Source: Rhodobacteraceae bacterium F11138 (GTDB lineage: Bacteria; Pseudomonadota; Alphaproteobacteria; Rhodobacterales; Rhodobacteraceae). From it: a stretch of DNA of 64,000 bases. The translations under genes were made by a program, and so were the position numbers. The stretch lies in assembly GCA_016521575.1 (NCBI GenBank), contig JAEKDP010000003.1, positions 1 to 64,000 on the forward strand. Reading direction: 5' to 3'. The notes beneath the pieces were generated by a model. It was given only the letters and a program-made list of their open reading frames with translations, had not been told where the DNA came from and made no database searches. Shown piece by piece: positions 37,828-47,088 of the stretch (position 1 is the first letter of the stretch; every line of letters begins with the position of its first letter).

Positions 37828-39592
37828 GGCAGCGCACCTTGTGCCCGGGTTCCAGTTGCGTAAGCGAAGGTATCATGGTGTCTGAAAAACGAAAGGCCTC
37901 GGGCCAGCTGTCTGGCGACCCGGCTCCTTGTGCCACCAGTTTCAGATTGATGGGGCGGTTGATGTCCGGCGTCGGCTGCGCCGCGATCAGCGCCTTGGTA
38001 TAGGGGTGATGCGGATTATAGAACAGCGTATCCGGAGGGGCCTGTTCGACGACCAGCCCCCGGCGCATCACCGCAACTTCGTCGGCGATCCGCGCCACCA
38101 CGGCCAGATCGTGGCTGATGAACAGATAGGACAGGTTCATCCGGTCGCGGATATCTTCCAGCAGGCAAAGGATCTGTTCCTGCACGCTGACATCCAGCGC
38201 GCTGGTGGGTTCATCGCAGACCAGCAAGGCCGGTTCCAGCATCAGCGCGCGGGCAATCGACAGGCGCTGGCGTTGTCCGCCTGAAAAAGCATGCGGATAG
38301 CGTTGCAGCATGTCCGGGTTCATCCCCACCTGCTGTATCCGTTCAGCGGCCATCTCGCGGCGTTCGGCGCGGGTGCCGATGCCGTGAATATCCAGTGGCT
38401 CGGTCAGCGCACCCAGGATGCGCATGCGCGGGCTGAGCGACGAATAAGGGTCCTGAAACACCATCTGGGCCTGTTTCTGGAACGCGGTCCGGGCCGCGCG
38501 ATCCATCTGATGCACCGCAATGGGGTCGCTGTCCGATGCTGGGCGAAACAGCACCTTGCCGCCCGGATCGGGGGGTTCCGCCCCCAGCGCGATTCGCGCC
38601 GCCGTGGTCTTGCCCGACCCGCTTTCGCCAACGATCGCCAGCGTCTTGCCGCGCGGCAGGTTCAGATCGACGCCGCGACAGGCATGGATCAGGGCTTCGG
38701 GCTGCCAGGCCGTCTTGCCGCGCATCCGATAGGTCTTGGATACGTTGTCCAGCTTCAGGATCAGGTCGGTTTCGGGCAGGGGAGGCGCCGGCCTGGCCTC
38801 GGCGGGAATTGACGGAGCCGCATCGAACAGCTGGCGCGTATACGCATGGGCGGGGGCGTTCAACAACGGCGCGGCGGGTCCGGCTTCCATCACGCGGCCC
38901 TTGTTCATCACCACCACCTGCTCGGCCATGTTGGCGACCACGCCCAGGTCGTGGGTGACCAGCACCATGGCCATGCCGGTGTCTTTCTGCAGCTCCTTCA
39001 TCAACCCCAGCACCTGGGCCTGGGTCGTGACGTCCAGCGCCGTGGTCGGTTCATCCGCTATCAGCAGGTCGGGCTTGGAAACCATGGCCATCGCGATCAT
39101 CGCACGTTGCCGCATACCGCCGGACATTTCGAACGGGTAGGATCCATAGGCGCGTTCAGGATCCGGGAAACCGACCCGTTCGAACTTTTCCAGAACCAGC
39201 CGTTTGGCTTCACGCTTGCTGGTGCGCCTGTGAAGCCACAGGACTTCGCTGACCTGATTGCCGATCTTGTGCAGCGGCGACAGAGAGCGCATCGGTTCCT
39301 GAAAGATCATCGAAACCGTGTCGCCGCGCACGTCACGCATCCGGCGCTCGCTGATCGCGGTCAGGTCGATTTCGCCGTTGCGCCCATACAGCGTGATCCT
39401 GCCGGTTCGGATCTGCGCCGCCCGTGGCAGAATCCGCAGGATGCCGCGGCAGGTGACCGTCTTGCCGGACCCGGATTCGCCCACCAGCGCCAGGCTCTGG
39501 CCCGGCATGACATCGAAACTGACGTTGCGTACCACGTCCGGCCCCTTGCCGAACCCGATCGACAGGTCCTGTACCGACAGCAGCGGCGTCAT
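37820..39592 (-). CDS. Fused dual ATP-binding protein of the peptide ABC importer
   Basis: A 590-residue protein with two ABC ATPase domains in tandem. Each has a GESGSGKT Walker A; the signatures are MSGGMRQR and FSGGQRQR, and the Walker B motifs [13 protein letters not shown] and [13 protein letters not shown]. Such fusions (as YejF) replace DppD plus DppF. It is first in the operon ATPase - binding protein - permease - permease - small secreted protein; its 3' end overlaps the binding protein by 8 bases. Both sites look catalytically intact. Confidence 0.94.
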   Translation of the reverse strand: MTPLLSVQDLSIGFGKGPDVVRNVSFDVMPGQSLALVGESGSGKTVTCRGILRILPRAAQIRTGRITLYGRNGEIDLTAISERRMRDVRGDTVSMIFQEPMRSLSPLHKIGNQVSEVLWLHRRTSKREAKRLVLEKFERVGFPDPERAYGSYPFEMSGGMRQRAMIAMAMVSKPDLLIADEPTTALDVTTQAQVLGLMKELQKDTGMAMVLVTHDLGVVANMAEQVVVMNKGRVMEAGPAAPLLNAPAHAYTRQLFDAAPSIPAEARPAPPLPETDLILKLDNVSKTYRMRGKTAWQPEALIHACRGVDLNLPRGKTLAIVGESGSGKTTAARIALGAEPPDPGGKVLFRPASDSDPIAVHQMDRAARTAFQKQAQMVFQDPYSSLSPRMRILGALTEPLDIHGIGTRAERREMAAERIQQVGMNPDMLQRYPHAFSGGQRQRLSIARALMLEPALLVCDEPTSALDVSVQEQILCLLEDIRDRMNLSYLFISHDLAVVARIADEVAVMRRGLVVEQAPPDTLFYNPHHPYTKALIAAQPTPDINRPINLKLVAQGAGSPDSWPEAFRFSDTMIPSLTQLEPGHKVRCHV

Positions 39593-39832
39593 CGTGGCGG
39601 CTCTGTATGGCCGTTTCTCACAGGCATTGTGTTGACTGTTTCCCCCATTGGTTTGCCTGCAGTTTCACTTGGCGGTCGCCCCCTAGTCAAACCAAATTCC
39701 TGCATGTCCCAAAAGTTGCGAGCTCTTGGCGGGCCTCGGGCGGGGCGCGTGAGTCCACAGACTACACATCCGGGCGGATATTTGGCATCACTGCCGGGCG
39801 GAAACGGATTCCGCCCAAACCGGAGCACTCTT

Positions 39833-40330
39833 ATGTCCAGCCGTCTGGATCTGTTTATCGACCGCATGGTGTCCCAACGCGCCTGCCTGGACCATGCCAT
39901 TGCCGAAACCGCCGGGATGCCCGGGCCGATCTATGAACTGGGGTTGGGCAATGGGCGCACCTACCACCATATTCGCAACCGGGTGGCGGACCGCGATATT
40001 CTGGTCTTTGAACGCGCGGTGGCCAGTCATCCGGACAGCACCCCGCCGCCTGAGCGGACGGTCTTGGGCGAAGTCACCGAAACCTTGCCCGTGATATTGG
40101 CGGAACGGGGGGCGGTGGCCAGCCTGATCCACGCCGATCTGGGCGGCCACAACCGGGCCAAGAACGATGCTTTCGCGCGCCTGATCTCGCCGCTGGTCGA
40201 GCCGCTATTGGCCCCGGGCGGGCTGATGGTTTCCAGTGACCGGATGTATTTTGCCAAGCTTCGCGAACAGCCCCTGCCTGCGGGTGCGGTGCCGGAGCGT
40301 TGCTTTGTCTATCGCAAACCGACCGCCTGA
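39833..40330 (+). CDS. Small class I SAM-dependent methyltransferase (Methyltransf_17-like), copy 2
   Basis: A 165-residue paralogue of the gene at 22936. The ATG at 39833 gives MSSRLDLFIDRMVSQRACLD, then the SAM motif ELGLGNGRTYHHIRN, a second strand DILVFERAVASHPDS and PGGLMVSSDRM. A long in-frame upstream extension (antisense to the ATPase) is not real. It stands alone, divergent from the peptide-ABC operon. Methyl acceptor unknown. Confidence 0.8.
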   Translation: MSSRLDLFIDRMVSQRACLDHAIAETAGMPGPIYELGLGNGRTYHHIRNRVADRDILVFERAVASHPDSTPPPERTVLGEVTETLPVILAERGAVASLIHADLGGHNRAKNDAFARLISPLVEPLLAPGGLMVSSDRMYFAKLREQPLPAGAVPERCFVYRKPTA

Positions 40331-40394
40331 TCCGGCCCGAGCCCGCGCCCTACTGCGGTGCCGCGTGCGGCGGTTGCAACCCTGAGAGGCCCAG

Positions 40395-41024
40395 ATGATC
40401 TTTTATGACTGTTCCACCGCCCCCAGCCCGCGCCGCGCGCGCATGTTCATCGCCGAAAAGGGGCTGGAAATCGAAACCCGGCAGGTCAGTATCGCCGAAG
40501 GGGCGCAGCTGAAATCCGAGTTCCTGGCTCTCAATCCGCGCGCGACCCTGCCGGTGCTGGTGTTGGACGATGGCACGGTGCTGACCGAGAACCTGGGCAT
40601 TGCCGCCTGTCTTGAAGCCCTTCACCCCGAGCCGCCCCTGTTGGGGCGCAACCCGGCTGAAAAGGGGCTGGTGGCCATGTGGACGGCAATCGCCGAACAG
40701 CAGGGGGGTCAGCCGGTGGCCGAGGTCTTTCGCAACGGCAATCCGCATATGAAAGGCCGCGCTGTGCCGGGCCCGCAGGACCATGACCAGATTCCGGCCC
40801 TGGTCGAACGCGGCCGGGCACGGGTCGCAACGTTTTTCGAGCTGATCGAAACGCGGTTGCAGAACAGCCCGTTCCTGGCGACCGATCATTTCACGCTGGC
40901 GGATATGACCGCTTTCGTGTTTCTCGATTTTGCCCGGGTCATCCGAACCCGGATTCCCGAGAACAATCGGGCGACACGCACCTGGTTCGACAATATCTCC
41001 GCCCGCCCCAGCGCACAGATCTGA
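40395..41024 (+). CDS. Glutathione S-transferase family protein
   Basis: A 209-residue two-domain GST: thioredoxin-like N-terminus (MIFYDCSTAPSPRRARMFI; the Ser/Cys near the start is in the catalytic position) with the cis-Pro motif PRATLPVLVLDDGTVLTEN, and an all-helical C-terminus with LADMTAFVFLDF. It follows the methyltransferase by 64 bases and precedes the thiolase by 46, so the three may share a transcript. The substrate is not predictable. Confidence 0.88.
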   Translation: MIFYDCSTAPSPRRARMFIAEKGLEIETRQVSIAEGAQLKSEFLALNPRATLPVLVLDDGTVLTENLGIAACLEALHPEPPLLGRNPAEKGLVAMWTAIAEQQGGQPVAEVFRNGNPHMKGRAVPGPQDHDQIPALVERGRARVATFFELIETRLQNSPFLATDHFTLADMTAFVFLDFARVIRTRIPENNRATRTWFDNISARPSAQI

Positions 41025-41070
41025 CCCCGGCAGATCCCGCCGCCGCCAGCTGCATCAACAGGAGCCGACC

Positions 41071-42240
41071 ATGTCCCAAGCCTATATTGTTGCCGCCACC
41101 CGCACCGCCGGGGGCAAACGCGATGGCCGTGTCGCCGGTTGGCACCCGGTGGATCTGGCCGCTGCCGTTCTGGACGAGGTCGTCGCCCGGGCCGGGCTGG
41201 CGCCGGACGCGGTGGATGATGTGATTATGGGCTGTGTCAGCCAGGTGGGCGAACAGGGCATGCATTTCGGGCGCAATGCGGTGCTGGCCTCGGGCTTGCC
41301 GGAAACGGTGCCTGCGGTGACCATTGACCGGCAATGCGGTTCTTCCCAGCAATCGATCCATTTCGCCGCCCAGGCGGTCATGTCGGGCACGCAGGACATC
41401 GTCATCGCGGCCGGGGCCGAAAGCATGAGCCGGGTGGCAATGGGGTCGACCGGCCGCTGGGCCCGGCGGGCCACGCCGGGCAGTCCGACCAGCCCGAAAC
41501 TGGCGCGAAACTATCCCGAAGTGATGTTCAGCCAGTTTGCCGGGGCCGAAATGATCGCCCGCAAATGGGGGCTGAGCCGCGCCGATCTGGATCGTTTTGC
41601 CCTGACCAGCCACCGGCGCGCCGCCGCTGCTGCCGATGGCGGGGCTTTCGCCGCCGAAGTGCTGCCGCTTCGGATCACGACCCAGGGCGGGCCGGACATC
41701 CATGACATGGATGAGGGCATCCGGCGTGATGCCACGCCCGAAAGTATCGCAGCCGTGCGCAGATTGAGCGAAGATGGCGTGCTTACGGCAGCCAATTCCA
41801 GCCAGATCTGTGACGGGGCGGCGGCGGTCATGGTGGTGTCTGAAGCGGCACTGAAAACGCACAATCTGACGCCGCTGGCGCGGATTCACAACCTGACGGT
41901 GACGGCGGGTGATCCGGTGATCATGCTGGAAGAACCGTTGTTTGCGACCGACCGCGCGCTGGCGCGTGCGGGCATGTCGATCAACGATTTGGACCTGTTT
42001 GAAATCAACGAGGCCTTTGCCCCGGTGCCGCTGGCCTGGCTGAAACACACCGGTGCCGATCCTGACCGGTTGAATGTGAACGGCGGTGCCATCGCGCTGG
42101 GACATCCGCTGGGCGGGTCCGGTGCCAAGCTCATGACCACATTGGTGCATGCCCTGCGCGCCCGGGGCAAGCGGTATGGATTGCAGGCCATGTGCGAAGG
42201 CGGCGGCATCGCCAATGTCACCATCCTAGAGGCGCTCTGA
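41071..42240 (+). CDS. Acetyl-CoA acetyltransferase (thiolase II)
   Basis: A 389-residue thiolase from the ATG at 41071, with AGGAG about 6 bases before it; the upstream frame extension is not used. Nucleophilic Cys in TIDRQCGSSQQS, the NVNGGAIALGHPLGGSGA motif and the second Cys in MCEGGGIANVT are all present. It condenses or cleaves acetoacetyl-CoA-type substrates. Distinct from the beta-oxidation thiolase at 17967: no dehydrogenase neighbours. The terminal sequence GGGIANVTILE points to the biosynthetic or general acyl type. Confidence 0.92.
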   Translation: MSQAYIVAATRTAGGKRDGRVAGWHPVDLAAAVLDEVVARAGLAPDAVDDVIMGCVSQVGEQGMHFGRNAVLASGLPETVPAVTIDRQCGSSQQSIHFAAQAVMSGTQDIVIAAGAESMSRVAMGSTGRWARRATPGSPTSPKLARNYPEVMFSQFAGAEMIARKWGLSRADLDRFALTSHRRAAAAADGGAFAAEVLPLRITTQGGPDIHDMDEGIRRDATPESIAAVRRLSEDGVLTAANSSQICDGAAAVMVVSEAALKTHNLTPLARIHNLTVTAGDPVIMLEEPLFATDRALARAGMSINDLDLFEINEAFAPVPLAWLKHTGADPDRLNVNGGAIALGHPLGGSGAKLMTTLVHALRARGKRYGLQAMCEGGGIANVTILEAL

Positions 42241-42360
42241 CATCGTATTGGGCGCACCCGTTTCCGGGAGAGCGCGTGCAAAAGCGGAAATCCCATCGCT
42301 GTGTCCGGTTCGACAGAACATGCGCTGAAATGCGCAAGGCGCTGAAATCCGGTTGCGACT

Positions 42361-45300
42361 TTAGCGATCCGCAAGCGTTTCCAGCGCCGCCTGAGCGGTT
42401 GACCTGGCCTTGGCCGCCGCAGCGCTGCGCACCGGACCATAGCCCCTGATTTCGCGTGGGGCATTCAGGATCGCCAGGCATGTGTCGTGCTGGCCGGCAT
42501 CATAGGCCGCCGCAACCCGGGGCAGCAAATCGCGATACCAGCTTAGCAAATCGCGGTGCATCCGGGCTTCGGCGTGGTGTCCAAACGGGTTGTACCAATG
42601 CCCGCGCAGGCCTTTCAGACGGGCAAGACCGCGCAGCGCCGGGGTCAGCCAGGGACCGAAGGCCCGTTTCACGGGACGGCCACGGGCGTCCTGCCTGCGG
42701 CTCAGCAAGGGCGGGGCCAGATGATAGTTCACCTTGAAGTCGCCTTCGAAGCGGGATTTCAATTCCTCTGCAAAGCCGGGATCGGTGTGCAGCCGGGCGA
42801 CTTCGAATTCATCCTTGTAAGCCATCAGCTTGAACAGGCCGCGCGCCGCCGCCTGGTGCAGATCTTCAGGCGCGTCTTTCGGCAAGGCGGCTGCAAACGC
42901 GGCCAGACTCTCGCGGTAGCGGGTGGCGTATGCGGCATCCTGATACTCGGTCAGGAAGGCTGCCCGCCGGTCGATGATCTGCGTCAGGGTTTCAGGCGCA
43001 TCACCCGTCGCGCCCAGATCGGCCGCCAGCCGCTCTGGTGCTGCGGCCAACACCCGGCCCAGGGCAAAGGCGGTCTGATTCATCTCGATCTGCACACCAT
43101 TGAGCAGGATCGCCTGTGCCAGCGCCGCCTGGCTGACCGGAACCAGACCCCTTTGCCAAGCCGCGCCCAGCATCATCACGTTGGCATAAACCGCATCGCC
43201 CAGCAGGGTTTCCGCCGCTGCGTTGGCATCAAAGGCCGACAGGTTTTCGGCACCGATGGTGCGCGCGATCAGCGCTTCGCGGTCATCCACGCGCAGGCTG
43301 GCATCGCGATGCAGGACCAGATCGCCGGTGGGCATCTCGGCGCGGTTCAGAACCATGGCGGTGCCGGACCGATAGTGTATCGACGCCTTGGGTGCCGAGC
43401 TGACCACGATGTCACAGCCGATCACCGCATCTGCTCCGCGCGTCTCGATGCGCACCTGATTGACCGATTCAGGACGATCGGCCAGACGGATATAGCTGAG
43501 CACCGTGCCGAATTTCTGCGCAAAGCCGGTGAAATCCAGCACCGACGATCCAAGACCCTCAAGATGGGCGGCCATCGTGATCAACGCACCGACGGTCACG
43601 ACCCCCGTTCCGCCCACGCCCGTGACCAGCAGGTCGAACGGTTCGTCAAGCGCCGGAACGCGCACGGCGGGCAGATCGCGCGTCAATGCGGCGACATCCA
43701 GTTTCGCCGCCTGCGGTTTGCGCCGCTTTGCCCCGGTGACGGTGACAAAGCTGGGACAGAACCCGTTGAGACACGAGAAATCCTTGTTGCACGAGTTCAG
43801 ATTGATCTGGCGCTTGCGCCCTAGCGGGGTTTCGCGCGGTTCGACCGACAGGCAGTTGCTTTCGACCGAGCAGTCGCCACAGCCTTCGCAGACCAGATCG
43901 TTGATCCAGGCGAATGTCGGGGGGTCTTCCATCGCGCCGCGCTTGCGGCGGCGGCGCTTCTCGGTGGCGCAGGTCTGTTCATAGATCAACACGGTCACGC
44001 CGGGGATGTCGCGCAATTCACGCTGCACCGTGTCCAAGGCGCTGCGGTCGTGAAATGTGGTGTCGCGGGGAAATTCGCCGGCGTTGAACTTGTCGATATT
44101 GTCCGAGACCAGCGCGATGCGCTGTACGCCCTCGGCGCGGCAGGTCTGGGCGATGCCGGCAACGGACACAGGGCCATCCACCGGCTGCCCGCCGGTCATG
44201 GCGACCGCGTCATTGTAGAGAATCTTGTAGGTGATGTTCGTTCTGGCCGCCACCGCCTGCCGGATTGCCAGCGATCCCGAATGATACCAGGTGCCTTCGC
44301 CCAGGTTCTGAAAGATGTGTTTGCCGCCATTGAACTTGCTGGCCGCGACCCATGGCACCCCTTCGCCGCCCATCTGGGCGTAGCCGACGGTGTTGCGGTC
44401 CATCCAGCTGGCCATGACGTGACAGCCGATGCCGCTGGCGGCGGTCGAACCTTCGGGCACCTTGGTGGACGTGTTGTGCGGGCAGCCCGAACAGAAATAG
44501 GGTGTGCGGCTGGCGCCGGGCACGTTCAGCGGCGCCGGGGGCGTATCGGTCAGCGCTTCGGCCTTGGCGGGCAGGTTTTCGTCCGGAAAGAACCGGTCCA
44601 GCCGCGCCGCGACGATGGGGGCCAGCAACAGCGGTGACAATTCGCCGGTCCAGGGAATCAGCGGGTTCATCTGGCTGTCGTACTTGCCGACCATGCGTTC
44701 GGGTTTGGCACCGGGCCAGTCATAGAAATGTTCCTTGAACTGGCTCTCAATAATGCCGCGTTTTTCTTCGACGACCAGCACTTCGCGTTTGCCGGATACG
44801 AAATTCAGCGCGTCGCGATGCGCCAGCGGCCAGACCATGCCGATCTTGTAGATATCGATGCCCAACCGGCGGCATGCGGCTTCGTCCAGGCCCAGCAGGC
44901 GCAGCGCTTCCATCAGGTCCAGATGCCCCTTGCCGGTGGACACAAAGCCGAATTGCGCGTCCTTGATGCCATAGATCGCCCGGTCGATCGGGTTGGCTTG
45001 TACAAAGGCGCTGACCGCGTCCAGCTTGTGCCCGATACGGGTTTCGATTTCTGGGCTGGGCAGATCGGCGCTGCGGACATGCAGCCCGCCCGGCGGGGCG
45101 GTAAAATCCGGCTGTATGAACGCACGGGCCGGGCGCAGCTCGACCGAGCGGGCGGATTCGACGGTTTCGGATACGGCCTTGAAGCCGACCCATGTGCCGC
45201 TGAACCGGGACAGGGCAATGCCATATTCGCCGTATTCCAGATATTCCTCGACCGAAGCCGGGTTCAGCGTCGGCATGAACCAGGCCATGAAAGCAACGTC

Positions 45301-45792
45301 GGATTGATGCGGCATCGAACTGGACACACAGCCGTGATCGTCGCCCGCGACCACCAGCACCCCGCCCTTGGGGGCGCTGCCATAGGCGTTGCCGTGTTTC
45401 AGGGCATCCCCCGAACGATCGACCCCCGGCCCTTTGCCGTACCACATCGAAAACACGCCTTCGACCTCGCAATGAGGATCGAGACTGGCCTGTTGCGCGC
45501 CCAGAACCGCGGTGGCCCCGAGATCTTCGTTGACCGCGGGCATGAAGGTGATGCGGGCCTCGCTCAGCCGGTTGCGCGCGCGCCAAAGTTCCAGATCCAG
45601 CGCCCCAAGGGGCGAGCCGCGATAACCCGAGATGAACCCGGCGGTGTTCCTGCCCGCATCCCGGTCCCGCCGGGCCTGATCCAGCATGATACGCGCCAAA
45701 GCCTGGGTGCCGGTCAGAAAAACACGGCCCTGGGAGCGGGCATAGCGGTCGTCCAGTTGATAGGTGGCGAAATCCGGATTGGGGGTGGTCAT
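42361..45792 (-). CDS. Fused indolepyruvate ferredoxin oxidoreductase (IorA-IorB type)
   Basis: A 1143-residue enzyme that would oxidatively decarboxylate aryl pyruvates to aryl-acetyl-CoA using a ferredoxin. N-terminal pyruvate-binding part (VFLTGTQALARIMLDQARRD), TPP domain (CSGCPHNTSTKVPEG through GIGCHVMASWMDRNTVGYA), a cysteine-rich segment for iron-sulphur clusters (CEGCGDCSVESNC and CNKDFSCLNGFC), then the gamma-like part (GVGGTGVVTVGALI). The ATG at 45792 has GAGG upstream; the frame stays open for 200 codons further but that lies across an intergenic region and the Lrp gene. Divergent from the Lrp-type regulator, which may control it. Confidence 0.92.
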   Translation of the reverse strand: MTTPNPDFATYQLDDRYARSQGRVFLTGTQALARIMLDQARRDRDAGRNTAGFISGYRGSPLGALDLELWRARNRLSEARITFMPAVNEDLGATAVLGAQQASLDPHCEVEGVFSMWYGKGPGVDRSGDALKHGNAYGSAPKGGVLVVAGDDHGCVSSSMPHQSDVAFMAWFMPTLNPASVEEYLEYGEYGIALSRFSGTWVGFKAVSETVESARSVELRPARAFIQPDFTAPPGGLHVRSADLPSPEIETRIGHKLDAVSAFVQANPIDRAIYGIKDAQFGFVSTGKGHLDLMEALRLLGLDEAACRRLGIDIYKIGMVWPLAHRDALNFVSGKREVLVVEEKRGIIESQFKEHFYDWPGAKPERMVGKYDSQMNPLIPWTGELSPLLLAPIVAARLDRFFPDENLPAKAEALTDTPPAPLNVPGASRTPYFCSGCPHNTSTKVPEGSTAASGIGCHVMASWMDRNTVGYAQMGGEGVPWVAASKFNGGKHIFQNLGEGTWYHSGSLAIRQAVAARTNITYKILYNDAVAMTGGQPVDGPVSVAGIAQTCRAEGVQRIALVSDNIDKFNAGEFPRDTTFHDRSALDTVQRELRDIPGVTVLIYEQTCATEKRRRRKRGAMEDPPTFAWINDLVCEGCGDCSVESNCLSVEPRETPLGRKRQINLNSCNKDFSCLNGFCPSFVTVTGAKRRKPQAAKLDVAALTRDLPAVRVPALDEPFDLLVTGVGGTGVVTVGALITMAAHLEGLGSSVLDFTGFAQKFGTVLSYIRLADRPESVNQVRIETRGADAVIGCDIVVSSAPKASIHYRSGTAMVLNRAEMPTGDLVLHRDASLRVDDREALIARTIGAENLSAFDANAAAETLLGDAVYANVMMLGAAWQRGLVPVSQAALAQAILLNGVQIEMNQTAFALGRVLAAAPERLAADLGATGDAPETLTQIIDRRAAFLTEYQDAAYATRYRESLAAFAAALPKDAPEDLHQAAARGLFKLMAYKDEFEVARLHTDPGFAEELKSRFEGDFKVNYHLAPPLLSRRQDARGRPVKRAFGPWLTPALRGLARLKGLRGHWYNPFGHHAEARMHRDLLSWYRDLLPRVAAAYDAGQHDTCLAILNAPREIRGYGPVRSAAAAKARSTAQAALETLADR

Positions 45793-45897
45793 GGCTGGCC
45801 TCGTGCTGGCAGGGATATGGCAGGATACCGCGAAATGCGTGGAAAATCCTGTCAGATTTGTCCGGCTTCTGTTGATGCGTGAATGAATTTGCCGTAT

Positions 45898-45917
45898 TTT
45901 TCCCAAGTCACGGAAAA
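45898..45917. promoter_or_regulatory. Inverted repeat between the oxidoreductase and Lrp genes
   Basis: TTTTCC (45898-45903) and GGAAAA (45912-45917) form a perfect 6-bp inverted repeat with an 8-base spacer, just before the regulator start at 45931. A third GGAAAAT copy is at 45841-45847. Possibly the binding site of the neighbouring Lrp/AsnC regulator; not tested. Confidence 0.32.
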
Positions 45918-45930
45918 TGGGACCACTTCT

Positions 45931-46389
45931 ATGCAGCTGGACGACCGAGACATCCGAATTCTGGCGCATCTGCAAAAGGATTGCCGGATCTCCAATGCCG
46001 ATCTGGCCGAAAGCGTCGGCATGTCTGCCTCGGCCCTGTGGCGCCGTGTGCGCAGTCTGGAAGAGGCTGGCGTGATCGAACGCTATGGTGCGGTGGTCAA
46101 TCCGGCACAAATGGGGTTGGCGTTCCATGCCATCGTGCATGTTCAGCTGACGCGCCATGAACAGGGGCGGCTGGATGACTTCATCCATGCGGTCGAAGGC
46201 CGCTCGGAGGTGCAGGAATGCTATGCCACCACCGGGCAAAGCGACTACTATCTGCGGGTCTTGTGCCGCGATCTGGACGCCTACAACCGGTTCCTGGAGG
46301 ATTTTCTGTTCCGTTTGCCCGCAGTGGACAGTGCGCAGACCAACGTGGTGTTGCGCACGATAAAACGCAACGGGCCAGTGGGCGCCTGA
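45931..46389 (+). CDS. Lrp/AsnC family transcriptional regulator
   Basis: A 152-residue regulator of the feast/famine class. N-terminal helix-turn-helix (ISNADLAESVGMSASALWRRVRSLEEAGVI) and the C-terminal ligand-binding RAM domain (VNPAQMGLAFHAIVHVQLTRHE). The ATG at 45931 is chosen; one at 45883 would add 16 residues with no homology signal. It is divergent from the fused oxidoreductase across a 138-base region with an inverted repeat; an amino or keto acid ligand controlling that gene is a natural hypothesis. Confidence 0.92.
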   Translation: MQLDDRDIRILAHLQKDCRISNADLAESVGMSASALWRRVRSLEEAGVIERYGAVVNPAQMGLAFHAIVHVQLTRHEQGRLDDFIHAVEGRSEVQECYATTGQSDYYLRVLCRDLDAYNRFLEDFLFRLPAVDSAQTNVVLRTIKRNGPVGA

Positions 46390-46489
46390 AACCACGCGCG
46401 CTCAGCGATATGCGCCGGGTCCGGCCCCCGCGCATATTCGATACCGGGCGATACCCCGGTTCAGGATCGCTGCGTTCGACCCCTTGGGG

Positions 46490-46879
46490 TCAGGTGGCAA
46501 AATGGACCACAGCCCAGACCATGACGATATAGGTGAACTGGTGCAGCGCCTGGTCCATTCCCGCCGCGCGCCAGTATCCGGCATCCGTGGGGCAGTAGGC
46601 GTGTGCCTCGGAATGGCGCGCCTTGGCCCAGTCAATGTGGAAGTGTATCAGCCATTCCGCCGCACAAATCGCCACAACCAAGCCGACGGATGCCCCTATC
46701 AGCAGCAAGGCAACAGCCGAACCGATGGCGTGCACAAGCGCATGCTGCGCGCGGCCCAGATGCAAATATGTCGCCCGCCCGGACAGCATCCGGGGCGTCT
46801 GAAGAAAGTAGTCGGCGAACATATGTTTGATTTGCAACAGGCAAAACAGGGTAAAAATCATACTTACTAACTCGGACAA
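46490..46879 (-). CDS. DUF3307 membrane protein
   Basis: A 129-residue integral membrane protein of the DUF3307 type: DYFLQTPRM motif near the N-terminus, hydrophobic helices (AIGSAVALLLIGASVGLVVAI) and the conserved acidic-aromatic HFHIDWAKAR. The start is a TTG at 46879 with GGGAGG 5 bases upstream; an internal ATG at 46861 has no ribosome-binding site. It is a single gene between convergent Lrp (46389) and the ABC-like gene. Function unknown. Confidence 0.78.
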   Translation of the reverse strand: MSELVSMIFTLFCLLQIKHMFADYFLQTPRMLSGRATYLHLGRAQHALVHAIGSAVALLLIGASVGLVVAICAAEWLIHFHIDWAKARHSEAHAYCPTDAGYWRAAGMDQALHQFTYIVMVWAVVHFAT

Positions 46880-47088
46880 TTTGGCCTCCCGTCCGTACTA
46901 TGACAGGCAGCTTAGGGGTTTCGCCGTGGCGCTGCAATCTTTGCGGCCACCCCGGCAGAACAATGCGTGACCCGGCCAATAATCATTTGCGTGACGGCGG
47001 GAACGGTTGCTAGGCTTGCGTCGGTTTTGATGATGGGGGGATCGGACCGGCGGGATCGCGGGTCCGGAACGGTTTTCGGAATGATCTG

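Noticed and set aside
33714-39592. Naming the peptide ABC operon yejABEF
   Set aside because: The fused ATPase fits, but the 644-residue binding protein does not look like YejA, so no gene symbol was given.
42321-42347. Direct repeat GCGCTGAAAT twice, 17 bases apart
   Set aside because: Short, in the small gap between convergent genes; likely chance.
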